Below, piece by piece: positions 36,195 to 44,795 of a DNA stretch of 64,000 nt. The DNA is taken from assembly GCA_002083405.1 (NCBI GenBank), contig LVWT01000019.1, forward strand, positions 1 through 64,000, given 5' to 3'. The first letter of the stretch is position 1, and each line of letters begins with the position of its first letter. The notes under the pieces were generated by a model, which was not told the DNA's origin, made no database searches, and was given only the letters and a program-made list of their open reading frames with translations. The stretch is from Nitrospira sp. SG-bin2. Lineage in GTDB: Bacteria > Nitrospirota > Nitrospiria > Nitrospirales > Nitrospiraceae. The position numbers were made by a program, and so were the translations under genes.

Positions 36195-38834
36195 TTATAG
36201 CTTCGAAACGATCTGACGGACCAACTGCCTCTCTTCTGCCTCCGTCTTTACTTCTCCGTTCAGCCTTGAGTCGAGGAGTCGATCGAGGATCTTCTTGAAT
36301 CGAGGCCCAGGTTTCAGCCCCATCGCCTTCAGGTCGGCACCGGTCAGAATTGGCTTTACGTGTTGATAGGTCGTCAGGAATGCCGATACCTGGCGCTTCA
36401 CCGAATCGCCTTTGCTCTTGGCCATGAGGCTGAGCAGCACTTCGTCAGAGAGACCGGACAACAGGCGATAAATCTCCGCCGGCTTGAGGACTGTTTTACC
36501 CCCAAGCCTACGGATCACGGCATGGCAGCCGGCGCGGGCCATTTTGAGCTTGGCGGTTTCCGGTTCTGAAAAGGGAAATCGTTTGAGCACTTCTGCCACC
36601 GCACGTTCCGGCAAGACCTCCAACAGTCCCATCGTATAGACCAGCCACGGCTCCATCTTCCGGTCGAGATACAGCAGCTGATACCAATCCACGGCCTGCT
36701 CAATGGCATCCAACAGTGCCTTCAACCGATTGGTCCACATCAACTTGGGATGGATAAACTTCAGGAGATCCAAATCCGCCAAACGCTGAACCGCATGTTT
36801 CGGCTCCCGATCACCCAGCAACAACTTTAATTCTTCCAGCACGCGATGGCCGGACAGCCGCTGAAACAAATTCATCTTCACAGCCCCGGCGATCAGGGCG
36901 GCCGTATCCCGGCCCAAATGGAATCCAAACCGCTGCTCGAAGCGAATGGCGCGAAACACCCTGGTCGGATCTTCAACGAAACTCAACCCGTGCAACACCC
37001 GAACGACCTTGTCATTCAAATCCCGTTGCCCGCCGTAGAAATCCAGAACCTCCCCAAAGCCCTTTTCGTTCAACTGGACAGCCAGCGCATTGATTGTGAA
37101 ATCACGCCGGTAGAGATCCTTCTTGATCGAACTCTGCTCGACCGTCGGGAGGGCTGTGGGATACTCGTAATACTCTGTTCTTGCGGTGGCCACATCGAGC
37201 GTAAACCCATCCGGCAACAGGAGGACCGCGGTCCCGAACCGCTCATGCACCTTCACCCGCGCATGCAGCACCTCGCCAAGCTTGCGCGCATAGGCGATCC
37301 CATCTCCTTCCACCACCAGGTCCAGGTCTAAATTCTGGATATTAAGGAGCAGGTCCCTCACACAGCCGCCGACAACAAAGAGTGCGACATCGGAACGATC
37401 AGCCAACCGCCCCGCTTCTTCAAGCAAGCTGACCACGTCCCGCGGCAAACGCCTCCGAAGCAATCCTTTCACGTTACGATGCGACCCACCCACCTCACTC
37501 TCCGGTTCACCCGGGTGAATGGTCCTCTTCCTGGCTGTCTTCAGCACATCGTCGTGCAAGGTCCGCAGCAAGTCCGTCCTGGTAATGACGCCGATAACCG
37601 TGGCGTCCCTCATGACCGGCACAAAGCGCTGGTTCCGTTCGATCATCGTGATCTCGATGTTATGAAACGGGGTGTCCGGCTGTGCCGTATAGACATCGGC
37701 CTGCATGATAGTGCTGACGGGATTCTTGCCCAGCCGGTGAAACAAGGCCTTCTGAATCAGCTCCCGGCTGACGATTCCGGCAAAACGATCCTTCTCATCG
37801 AGCACAGGAAATACATTCACACCGTAATTCGTCATCTGTTGCCCGGCCTCGCTGATGGTGGTGTCCGCGTCGACCGCTTTGACCGGTCGTGTCATAACAT
37901 CTTGAGCCAGCAAAGTCGGGCGATACTGGGTCGTGAGCAGTTGAACGATCCGCTCCTTGACCTCCGCCAAGGTTTGTGTTTTGACTGTGGCGGCTGCCGC
38001 CACGGCATGCCCCCCACCGCCGAACTCGCGGGCAATCCATCCGACATCGATCTCAGGTCTGCGGCTTCGGCCGATTACCTGCACCCGATCTTCCATCATG
38101 ACTGCCACGACGACGGCATCGACTCCCTGCATGTCGGCCAGCATATGCACCACGCCGGCCGCCTCTCCATGACAGCGGTCGATTGTGCTGGTCGCTACCA
38201 ATACCTTATGCCCTTCCAGATAATGGACGTCGCTGTGTTCCAGGAAATCGTTCAACAACGCAACGGCATCCGGATCGAGGGGGCGACGCAGGGTGTCTGA
38301 GATCATGTTCAGGTCTGCGCCGGAGGCGAGGAGAAACGCGCCGGCCTCCAGATCTCGATCGGTGGTTGAGGAAAAAGCAAACGAGCCGGTCTCTTCGTAA
38401 AGCCCCAGCGCAATGACGGTTGCCTCGAACGGGGTGACCGCAATCTGCCGTTGGCGGAGCACTTCTACCAGAATCGTCGTCGTGGCACCGACCGATTCCA
38501 CGACGGACTGCGTCGAGCGACCGGCATAGGGTGAGTCGTGATCGACATGATGATCAAACACCACGACTTCGACGGATGGATTCTCGACGCATGATTTGAG
38601 CGCGCCGATTCGATCAGGCTCCTGGGTGTCGACCAATATCAACTTGGTCACTTGAGCGAGGTCGACGTCTTTGAGTTTGGTGATGCCGAGATCGTGCACG
38701 GCGAGAAAGTTCCGCAGCGACTCCTGTCCGCCTGCGGGAATAATGAGCTTCGCGTCGGGATAGAGTTTGCGCGCAGCCACCATGGATGCAAGGCCGTCGA
38801 AATCCGCATTGCTGTGTGTGGCGATGACATCCAT
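36195..38834 (-). CDS. DHH-CBS-nucleotidyltransferase (A-adding or CCA-adding type) fusion
   Basis: An 879-residue fusion. A DHH/DHHA1 phosphoesterase (about 1-300; HSNADFDG and VVVFDHHVDHD ligands) precedes two CBS domains (about 315-430; LLAQDVMTRPVKAVDADT, VSTIMQADVYTA). The C-terminal half is a class II nucleotidyltransferase: the catalytic pair is in LDLDLVVEGDG (DxD), followed by RRDFTINALA and the RVFRAIRF ATP motif, with a helical neck and tail (about 620-879). The architecture is that of the bacterial A-adding or CCA-adding tRNA enzymes in which DHH and CBS modules are fused at the front. Its role is maturation and repair of tRNA 3' ends. Whether it adds C residues is not decidable here. 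Confidence 0.88.
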   Translation of the reverse strand: MDVIATHSNADFDGLASMVAARKLYPDAKLIIPAGGQESLRNFLAVHDLGITKLKDVDLAQVTKLILVDTQEPDRIGALKSCVENPSVEVVVFDHHVDHDSPYAGRSTQSVVESVGATTTILVEVLRQRQIAVTPFEATVIALGLYEETGSFAFSSTTDRDLEAGAFLLASGADLNMISDTLRRPLDPDAVALLNDFLEHSDVHYLEGHKVLVATSTIDRCHGEAAGVVHMLADMQGVDAVVVAVMMEDRVQVIGRSRRPEIDVGWIAREFGGGGHAVAAAATVKTQTLAEVKERIVQLLTTQYRPTLLAQDVMTRPVKAVDADTTISEAGQQMTNYGVNVFPVLDEKDRFAGIVSRELIQKALFHRLGKNPVSTIMQADVYTAQPDTPFHNIEITMIERNQRFVPVMRDATVIGVITRTDLLRTLHDDVLKTARKRTIHPGEPESEVGGSHRNVKGLLRRRLPRDVVSLLEEAGRLADRSDVALFVVGGCVRDLLLNIQNLDLDLVVEGDGIAYARKLGEVLHARVKVHERFGTAVLLLPDGFTLDVATARTEYYEYPTALPTVEQSSIKKDLYRRDFTINALAVQLNEKGFGEVLDFYGGQRDLNDKVVRVLHGLSFVEDPTRVFRAIRFEQRFGFHLGRDTAALIAGAVKMNLFQRLSGHRVLEELKLLLGDREPKHAVQRLADLDLLKFIHPKLMWTNRLKALLDAIEQAVDWYQLLYLDRKMEPWLVYTMGLLEVLPERAVAEVLKRFPFSEPETAKLKMARAGCHAVIRRLGGKTVLKPAEIYRLLSGLSDEVLLSLMAKSKGDSVKRQVSAFLTTYQHVKPILTGADLKAMGLKPGPRFKKILDRLLDSRLNGEVKTEAEERQLVRQIVSKL

Positions 38835-38913
38835 GCCTGCATTCTAGCAGGGTCTTCTCATGCGAGGAATATCTGAGCGGTCCGGACGTAGAACATTTCT
38901 TCAAAACAAAGAA

Positions 38914-38941
38914 GGCGTTCAGGATCTCGGTCCTGAACGCC
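38914..38941 (-). terminator. hairpin terminator after the small Arg/Asn-rich exported protein gene
   Basis: Perfect 11-bp stem GGCGTTCAGGA / TCCTGAACGCC (38914-38924, 38931-38941) with a 6-nt loop. On the minus strand it is followed by TTCTTTGTTTTG, a typical U-rich tail, about 30 nt after the stop of the gene at 38972. Confidence 0.85.
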
Positions 38942-38971
38942 TCAATTCATTTTCAAACAGGATGAGCGTAT

Positions 38972-39298
38972 TTACCGATTCCGGCTACCCCGTGCATCGT
39001 GCTTCTCGCGGGCAATGTTGCGTGACGCGCGATTCTGGGCCGCGCCGATCCGGGCACGCTCCTTGGCGGTTACCACCCCGTCCGCGTTGGCTCGGTTCTC
39101 CATCCGGTCGATGCGATTTTGTTGCCGCTCAAGGCGGTTGGCTTCCCGCCGATTCAGTTCCCCGCTCGCAACCCCCTGATCAATTCGCTCCTCTTGATTC
39201 ATCTGGCGCTGATCGATCACCGGAGTCTCGGACTCCGCGAAGGCAATCCCACCGGTGAGGATGAGCATACTGCCCGTTGCAATCAACATCTGTCTCAT
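38972..39298 (-). CDS. small exported Arg/Asn/Glu-rich protein
   Basis: A 108-residue protein with a signal peptide (LIATGSMLILTGGIAFAES). The mature part is highly charged and helix-rich, for example NRREANRLERQQNRIDRMEN and AKERARIGAAQNRASRN. No known family was recognised. AAGGAGG precedes the start at 39298. It stands alone between the DHH-CBS gene and the Arg-rich-tail gene and resembles the charged secreted proteins that follow in its Arg/Glu/Asn composition, though it lacks the RPER repeats. Confidence 0.7.
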   Translation of the reverse strand: MRQMLIATGSMLILTGGIAFAESETPVIDQRQMNQEERIDQGVASGELNRREANRLERQQNRIDRMENRANADGVVTAKERARIGAAQNRASRNIAREKHDARGSRNR

Positions 39299-39439
39299 TC
39301 TTACCTCCTTAAGGAAAGCGAAGGGCATACCGTGTGTGTGCTGTACACAGCCATCCCGAGTACCTACCAAGATATCAGCAAAACGTCTATTCTTTGGCGG
39401 ATATGTGAAGCGGGTCGAAGGAAAAGATGTTCTGGTCCT

Positions 39440-40381
39440 TTAGTCGCGGCCACGGCCGGAGCGGTCAGACCGCTCAGGACGATCAATTCTTTCAGGGCGT
39501 TCAATGCGGTCGGGGCGCTCGACACGATCCGCCTTCTCAGGACGATCGATGCGATCCGATCGATCGCCGCCGGACCGGTCCTGACGATCGGGCCGGTCGC
39601 GCCCGGAGTCGTCCCGCTTTTCCCGATCGCCTCGATCTCCACGGTCTCCGCGATCGCCGCTACCGGAGCCGCTACGATCTTCACGGAACAGCCGGTCGCC
39701 TTTCTCACCCCGGCTCACTTGTTCGCGCAGCTGTTGCAGGCTGGCACGGCCTTCCTCAAAATCCGACCCCCGGCGTTTGACTTCCCGGCCAAGATCCAGG
39801 AGTTCCGACGAGCGATAGCCCTGTCGAATGCCCTCCCCGACCAAGGCGGTCCCTTCTTTGGAGGGAATCCGTCCTTCTTTCATCACCGCCAAACTCTTGG
39901 CCCCGGCCGCCAGTTCTTCCTGTGTCGCTTTATGCCGGTCGTCTTGCGCCAAGCGGCTCAGTTCGCGCACTTCATCCTTCGTGGCTCCCCGCGTGAAGGC
40001 TTCCGCCAGCGTTTCCAGCGCGCGCTGCCGGTTCCCCTCCTCCATACCGCGGGCTTTCGCTTCCTCCAACACTTCTCGAGCGGATTCCAGCCGGGATGTC
40101 ATCTGTCGCAGCACCGGATCGATGCGAGTAGGTTCGACCCCCTTCGCCAAACCTTCCTTCAGTTTGTTGAGCAACGAATCGGTCGGAAGCCCCCGCTCAC
40201 CGGCCTTGCTTACTTGATCGAGTAAAGGATTGATTTCGCTTGCGGCACGACCCTGCACCGAACCAAGTCGTGTGATTGCTTCCCGCTCTTGAACCGAGAG
40301 GGGTTCAGCCTGGACCGAAGCGGCAACCAGTATCACTGCCAAGGTCAGTCCCCACATCGTAATGTCGGTTCGCGTACTCAT
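39440..40381 (-). CDS. exported helical protein with Arg/Asp/Glu/Pro-rich repeat tail
   Basis: A 313-residue protein with a signal peptide (about residues 1-25). The middle (25-220) is helical and contains several RxxLE and EEAKARG segments. The last 90 residues are low complexity: RGDRGDRGDR, then PDRQDRSGGDRSDRIDRPEK and PERPERSDRSGRGRD-type units. The stop is 4 nt from the upstream gene's end, so it is part of the minus-strand set with the two CBM48 proteins and the ECF sigma factor. The tail motif recurs in two further genes at 43.3 and 44.1 kb. No family was recognised. Confidence 0.72.
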   Translation of the reverse strand: MSTRTDITMWGLTLAVILVAASVQAEPLSVQEREAITRLGSVQGRAASEINPLLDQVSKAGERGLPTDSLLNKLKEGLAKGVEPTRIDPVLRQMTSRLESAREVLEEAKARGMEEGNRQRALETLAEAFTRGATKDEVRELSRLAQDDRHKATQEELAAGAKSLAVMKEGRIPSKEGTALVGEGIRQGYRSSELLDLGREVKRRGSDFEEGRASLQQLREQVSRGEKGDRLFREDRSGSGSGDRGDRGDRGDREKRDDSGRDRPDRQDRSGGDRSDRIDRPEKADRVERPDRIERPERIDRPERSDRSGRGRD

Positions 40382-40385
40382 CGGT

Positions 40386-40775
40386 TTACCGTACAATGAC
40401 AACCCCGTTGGCCTGTCCGAAACCATCTGTGACAAAGTCTTCCGCCAAGGGCGGCGTGATCCATCGAGTGCCGTCAATCAGGTACATGAACGTGTGTTCG
40501 CCTTCCTTCAGCCGAACATCCACCAACCACAGCCCGGAGGAATCCATGATCTTCATCGGCATCGCATTCTTCCCCCAGCCATTGAAAGACCCGACGAGAC
40601 TTACCTGTTTGGCCCCCGGCGCAAGAATTGTGAACCGGACAACCCCGGCCAACGACTTGGGCAACTCCGGCTTCACCACCTTGGCCTTCGCGCACCCTAC
40701 CAAGCCGACCATCAGCATGGTCCCCAGCAGGACAAGACCGAGAGCGCAGCCGAATCCATTCCATCTCGCTTCCAT
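40386..40775 (-). CDS. lipoprotein with CBM48/AMPK-type domain
   Basis: A 129-residue lipoprotein (lipobox LVGC, Cys28). The mature protein is one early-set domain of the AMPK/CBM48 type: VGSFNGWG (61-68), followed by MPMKIMDSSGLWLVDVRLKEGEHTFMYLIDGTRW, the glycogen-branching/AMPK-beta pattern that binds alpha-glucans. It is a paralogue of the C-terminal domain of the anti-sigma factor encoded just upstream, and the pair shares the ending DGFGxxNxV. Membership of the sigma factor operon suggests a role in sensing or presenting carbohydrate on the envelope; this is inference. Confidence 0.82.
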   Translation of the reverse strand: MEARWNGFGCALGLVLLGTMLMVGLVGCAKAKVVKPELPKSLAGVVRFTILAPGAKQVSLVGSFNGWGKNAMPMKIMDSSGLWLVDVRLKEGEHTFMYLIDGTRWITPPLAEDFVTDGFGQANGVVIVR

Positions 40776-40828
40776 GCGCGAGAGAGTACTGGAGGCTCAG
40801 GCCTGTTGCAAGCACTCCCCGGTTTGCA

Positions 40829-41518
40829 CTAAATGGCCACATCGAGCACCGCATTTTGTGAGCCGAATCCATCGCCGGCATCTTCAGCCGCAAGAGGATC
40901 GGCGATCCATTGCTTCCCATTGACGACGAACATATATTCATAGCGGCCCGGCTTGAGCGGAATCGTCACGGTCCAGACCCCGCCATCCATCCGGTCCAAC
41001 TTGGTTTGGGCCGGATTCCATCCGTTGAAATCCCCTGCAACCGACACGGATTGCGCATTGGGTTGCACGAGTATCAGACGTACGAACACTTTTGGATCCG
41101 ACGAGGTATTGAATGAAGCGGTCTGCGCCGGCGTGCCCGCGACGGGCACCTCCACAATCCGTTCCGGCGCCAGCCTGAGCAATCCCGCCACGGCCACGAC
41201 AGCGATACAGCCCGCCGCCATCGCTCCGGCAAGATTCCACTCCAGCGTGCGCGGCATCGTGACAGCGGCACACAGACGAGTCCAGAAACTGGGAGATGAA
41301 GGAACCACCTGAGCCTTCAACCGGCCGAGAAATTGTGCCGAGGGCACGATCTTCGGCAAGTGCGCTGCTTCCGCAGCGATCATCTCAAGATTCAGCCAGT
41401 GCCGGCGCAGCGCTGCATCGGCATCCACCGCCTGAAGAAACGCCCTTCGCTCTTCCGGAGACAATGCATTGTCGAGAAACCGTTGAACCAAGAGATCGTG
41501 GTTATTCATAGGAACCAT
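40829..41518 (-). CDS. anti-sigma factor-like protein with CBM48 periplasmic domain
   Basis: A 229-residue single-pass protein. Residues 1-90 are a small helical cytosolic domain typical of ECF anti-sigma factors (LLVQRFLDNALSPEERRAF), although the zinc Cys/His motif is absent. A transmembrane helix (about 97-115) follows. The periplasmic part is an early-set domain with AGDFNGWN (161-168) and GRYEYMFVVNGKQWIADP, a CBM48/AMPK-like carbohydrate-binding fold. The gene starts 18 nt after the sigma factor and is followed by the CBM48 lipoprotein, a plausible signal-sensing module: periplasmic binding could release the sigma factor. The upstream ATG (41518) or the one 9 bases later may be used. 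Confidence 0.8.
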   Translation of the reverse strand: MVPMNNHDLLVQRFLDNALSPEERRAFLQAVDADAALRRHWLNLEMIAAEAAHLPKIVPSAQFLGRLKAQVVPSSPSFWTRLCAAVTMPRTLEWNLAGAMAAGCIAVVAVAGLLRLAPERIVEVPVAGTPAQTASFNTSSDPKVFVRLILVQPNAQSVSVAGDFNGWNPAQTKLDRMDGGVWTVTIPLKPGRYEYMFVVNGKQWIADPLAAEDAGDGFGSQNAVLDVAI

Positions 41519-41536
41519 CCCGCTTGTGCGCCGGTA

Positions 41537-42118
41537 CTACCGAATAGGGTTCAGCGCCGCCAGTTCCCGGCTCAGCTGCACCCGCCCTTTATACACACGC
41601 ATTTTTAAGGTATCGCCGCTCACGCCAAGAATGTCCTCCATCTCCTCATAACTCAATCCTTCGACATGCTTCAGCACGAAGGCCTCGCGATAGAGCGGCG
41701 GGAGTCGTTGAATCGCCTGCTCCAACTCCTGGGCGACCTGCTGCCGGGACAACAGCACTTCCGGCGTTCGGTCTTCCCTCACATAGAGATCCAGGCTCTC
41801 ATCCGCGTCCAGATCGTACTGCCCTTGCCCCGGCCTCTTCACCCTGAGCCAATCTTTGCACTTATTCGTGGCGATACGGTAGAGCCAGGTTGAAAACTTC
41901 GAGTCGGCTCGAAACGTCGATAGGGCTTTGTACGCCGCGAGAAACGTCTCCTGCGCCAAATCTTCCGCTTCTGCGCGATTGCCCACCATCCGATAGCTAA
42001 GGTTGACAATCGCGGACGCATGCCGGTCAATCAGCTGCCCGAAGGCCGCTTGGTCTTGAGCGAGGCTGCGCGCCACAAGCTGCGCATCGCTCGGCTCGTC
42101 CTGTCGATCCAACGGCAT
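41537..42118 (-). CDS. ECF RNA polymerase sigma factor
   Basis: A 193-residue ECF sigma factor. Region 2 includes LSYRMVGNRAEAEDLAQETFLAAYKAL and FSTWLYRIATNKCKDWLR; region 4 includes LPPLYREAFVLKHVEGLSYEEMEDIL and KMRVYKGRVQL. Promoter recognition is not evident. It begins an operon with its probable anti-sigma factor, a CBM48 lipoprotein and an Arg-rich-tail protein (41537, 40829, 40386, 39440). Such arrangements usually autoregulate. Confidence 0.92.
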   Translation of the reverse strand: MPLDRQDEPSDAQLVARSLAQDQAAFGQLIDRHASAIVNLSYRMVGNRAEAEDLAQETFLAAYKALSTFRADSKFSTWLYRIATNKCKDWLRVKRPGQGQYDLDADESLDLYVREDRTPEVLLSRQQVAQELEQAIQRLPPLYREAFVLKHVEGLSYEEMEDILGVSGDTLKMRVYKGRVQLSRELAALNPIR

Positions 42119-42234
42119 AATCCTGCTCCAGTCAGCCTGGCTTACTTGCGTTGGACCGTCTGCATCGGCCTGCTTGTATCATTAGACGGATAACGAGAGG
42201 GAAGGTAAACAGCCATGACGGCGTTGAATAAAGG

Positions 42235-43155
42235 CTAGAATCTGTAGCTGGTGCCAAGCGACACGCCGTAATCCGGTGCACTATTGGAAAGACCGACCGT
42301 GACGCCTCCGTTGAATCGTACGGCATCTGACATCTTATAATTGAAGGCACAAAAGACATCCCGAATGTTTACTCGACTGGCAACCAATGAGCGGTATTCT
42401 TCATAATACACACTCACCAAGAAACTCTTGGTCAGATAATGCCCACCGCCGACATCAAACCAATATTGATTCTGCAACGCTCTGCTATCGGGGTCGCCGA
42501 TGAAGTTATAGCCTCCGTCGAGAAAGGCGATCCATTTGTCGCCCAGCATTTTGGACAGTTCCACACCATACCCGTGATCGAGTGCGCCCGTGCCGAGCCC
42601 CTTGCTCTCACTCGCGGTTGGGAGTTTTATCCGGGTTGTAACCGCAATAAGCGGAACATATTCTTTCTCTTCGACGGCATAGTACCGCCCCCTCAGAATG
42701 ATGTCGCCGAGACCGGAATTGGTTACCTTCTGTCCCGATGCGCCCCCTTGAAGCAGAGCGAGACATTCCGGTTTGTCGGAACGAAATTCCGTTCCGCTCT
42801 TCTTGAAACAATCTTCAGGCAAGGTCGAGGTCGGCTGGCCACCAACCAAGGTGGCAGAGCCATCGCTCGTCACAGACACGAATGGAATGACCACCGACAC
42901 GTCTCCGTCTCGAAAGAGGCGCCGAATCGAGACCGGCACATACACAAATTCGCTGGTGGTCCCTGTTCCAAAATTTCCGCTGCTGTAGCTGGGCGTGAAT
43001 CCTATTTGCCAATTTCGCTCGGCAGAAGGCCGTTGCTCCGGACCGATCTTCTCTTTTCCGTCAGCCGCCAACGTTTCCGAATGGAATGTGGTGATGCATC
43101 CTAAGACAGCGACAATAACAATCCCGTAGCGCCTGAGAAACATGTCTATGCTCAT
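42235..43155 (-). CDS. outer-membrane beta-barrel protein (phenol-degradation MetA/DUF3187-like)
   Basis: A 306-residue protein with a signal peptide and a C-terminal Phe (SLGTSYRF). It shows alternating strands: WQIGFTPSYSSGNFG, RRLFRDGDVSVVIPFV, LGDIILRGRYYAVEE, FNYKMSDAVRFNGGVTVGLS. This pattern matches the MetA-pathway family of barrels of unknown function. The start at 43155 has GGGGAG about 8 nt upstream. A transporter or porin role is the family's default; the substrate is unknown. It sits between the sigma-factor operon and the Arg-rich-tail genes on the same strand. Confidence 0.72.
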   Translation of the reverse strand: MSIDMFLRRYGIVIVAVLGCITTFHSETLAADGKEKIGPEQRPSAERNWQIGFTPSYSSGNFGTGTTSEFVYVPVSIRRLFRDGDVSVVIPFVSVTSDGSATLVGGQPTSTLPEDCFKKSGTEFRSDKPECLALLQGGASGQKVTNSGLGDIILRGRYYAVEEKEYVPLIAVTTRIKLPTASESKGLGTGALDHGYGVELSKMLGDKWIAFLDGGYNFIGDPDSRALQNQYWFDVGGGHYLTKSFLVSVYYEEYRSLVASRVNIRDVFCAFNYKMSDAVRFNGGVTVGLSNSAPDYGVSLGTSYRF

Positions 43156-43332
43156 TCTGCCACTCCCCTGTAGTCTATTCCTGATGCAGTGCGTCCTATA
43201 GACGGTATGCCTAACTTAACGCTGGATCCATTTCTATTCAATATATTAGGGCTAGATAACAAGACGGCAGGGCACCAGGCATAACCATGGGCGCCCTGCC
43301 GCGCACTTATTGAAGGATGCCACCGACTACTA

Positions 43333-43998
43333 TCAGTTCCGCCCGGGTCGATCCAGTTTGTCAGGTCGGTCAGGCTTGTCCGGTCTCTCTGGTCGTTCAG
43401 CCCGTTCTGGTCGCTCGGGCTTTTCTGCTCGTTCAATCTTGTCTGCCTTATCCGACCGATTTCCCTTATCGCTCCGGTCCAGGACATCCCGTTCTCCGCC
43501 CTTGACCGGTTTGGCTGATTCCACCGTCACCGCTTTCTTTGTCTCCGCACGCATCTCATTCCGTGTGTGCCGCACCTCTTTCATAACAGGGCCTAGTTTG
43601 AATCCCAGAGATTGTGCAATGGCCCCCCACCCCATCTTTTGCGTACGAAGGTCGCCGACTTTCTGCAACGCCTCCGTCATTGTGGGATATGTTTCGGGAT
43701 CGGCCTTCGTCAGTTCCTGCGCCAAGCCGAGACGGATGGTGATTTCCCCCCAACCCTGTTTCGAAACCCGCAGATTCTCCACCACCTGTGGTTCAACCTG
43801 AAATTGCTTGGCCAACGCGTCCACATGGGATGTTTTCAGGCGGCCAGACGTATCTTCATTCAACTGATGCTCCACCGCTCGCAACTCTGCATCGTCTGAC
43901 GTCGGGTCCGGCTTTTGCGCAAACCCCGGTCCCACCCCAATACCGATGCATATCGCACTCATACCAAGGAAGACACTGATCATGCGCATCTTCAGCAT
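43333..43998 (-). CDS. exported protein with Arg/Glu/Pro-rich repeat tail (second)
   Basis: A 221-residue protein with a signal peptide (FLGMSAICIGIGVGPGFAQ). A globular middle (about 30-150) has LAKQFQVEPQVVENLRVSKQGWGEI and LRTQKMGWGAIAQSLGF, two similar segments ending in GWG-I. A tail of ERPERAERPERPDKPDRPDK ends in LDRPGRN. The tail repeats the composition of the genes at 39440 and 44131, which end SGRGRD and ERSGRN. GGAGGG precedes the start at 43998. No function was recognised. It might act as a surface scaffold that binds anionic material. Confidence 0.72.
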   Translation of the reverse strand: MLKMRMISVFLGMSAICIGIGVGPGFAQKPDPTSDDAELRAVEHQLNEDTSGRLKTSHVDALAKQFQVEPQVVENLRVSKQGWGEITIRLGLAQELTKADPETYPTMTEALQKVGDLRTQKMGWGAIAQSLGFKLGPVMKEVRHTRNEMRAETKKAVTVESAKPVKGGERDVLDRSDKGNRSDKADKIERAEKPERPERAERPERPDKPDRPDKLDRPGRN

Positions 43999-44130
43999 GA
44001 TAACCCTCCGTGTTGACATCAACCGGCCTGTTAAGACACGGTCTGGACTGCATTCAAAGCCCGTTCACCACTTGCTCACCGCTATCGTACCTCGCTCAAC
44101 CCCACAGTCAAACTGTATCGCCGAAACAAT

Positions 44131-44730
44131 CTAGTTCCGCCCGGACCTTTCTGGTCTCTCTGGCCGTTCTGGTCTGTCCGGTCGCTCTGCACGCTCAGGA
44201 CGTTCCGGTCGTTCCATACGCTCATGCCGCTCGACTCTTTCCATCCGCTCCGGTCTATTCGGTCGGTCCATTTGGGCCTCACGAGCATTGTCACGGCCTT
44301 CACGGCCATGCTCCCCGGCGACGCGATCGGCTCGGTCTAGTCCACGCAGTTCACCGCCGGAGTTGGATCGGCGATCGTCCTGACGATCCATCTGCCGATC
44401 CTCGCGCCGATCAACTTGCCGATCTTCACGGCGGTCTTGTTGCCGGTCGGCCCTTCGATCCTCCCGCCGATCTTCTTGGCGGACATTATCGGTAGCCTGA
44501 GCCACGACCCTTCGGTCATGGCCGTGCCTTCCTCTGTGACCATTATCGCCGTCATCGCGTCCGCTATTCATCGAGCCAGGTCCGCTGTTGAGCGACCCAG
44601 GCCCACGATCATCCACACGCACAGGGGGCTCATCTACGATGCTGCGCATCTGCCCCACCGCCGGCGACGTTAGCAGTGAGAGTCCGGCGATTGTCCCCAG
44701 GACAATTTCTTTCCAACTGCTTCGATTCAT
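44131..44730 (-). CDS. exported protein with Arg/Asp/Glu/Pro-rich repeat tail (third)
   Basis: A 199-residue protein with a short signal peptide (LGTIAGLSLLTSPAVGQM). Almost the whole mature part is low complexity: DRREDRRADRQQDRREDRQ, then HERMERPERPERAERPDRPE and a final ERSGRN. No cysteines or aromatic residues remain, so it is predicted to be disordered and highly charged. It is the closest relative of the two other tail genes. The start (44730) follows GGGAG by about 8 nt. Confidence 0.68.
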   Translation of the reverse strand: MNRSSWKEIVLGTIAGLSLLTSPAVGQMRSIVDEPPVRVDDRGPGSLNSGPGSMNSGRDDGDNGHRGRHGHDRRVVAQATDNVRQEDRREDRRADRQQDRREDRQVDRREDRQMDRQDDRRSNSGGELRGLDRADRVAGEHGREGRDNAREAQMDRPNRPERMERVERHERMERPERPERAERPDRPERPERPERSGRN

Positions 44731-44795
44731 TATCAATCTCCCTTTTCAATTCACACCTTTGACTCATTCTACCCAGCAAACTGCAGCGCGCCTAC

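Noticed and set aside
39119..40225. Plus-strand frame of 368 codons over the Arg-rich-tail gene
   Set aside because: It mirrors the low-complexity Arg/Asp repeat of the minus-strand gene and has no plausible start.
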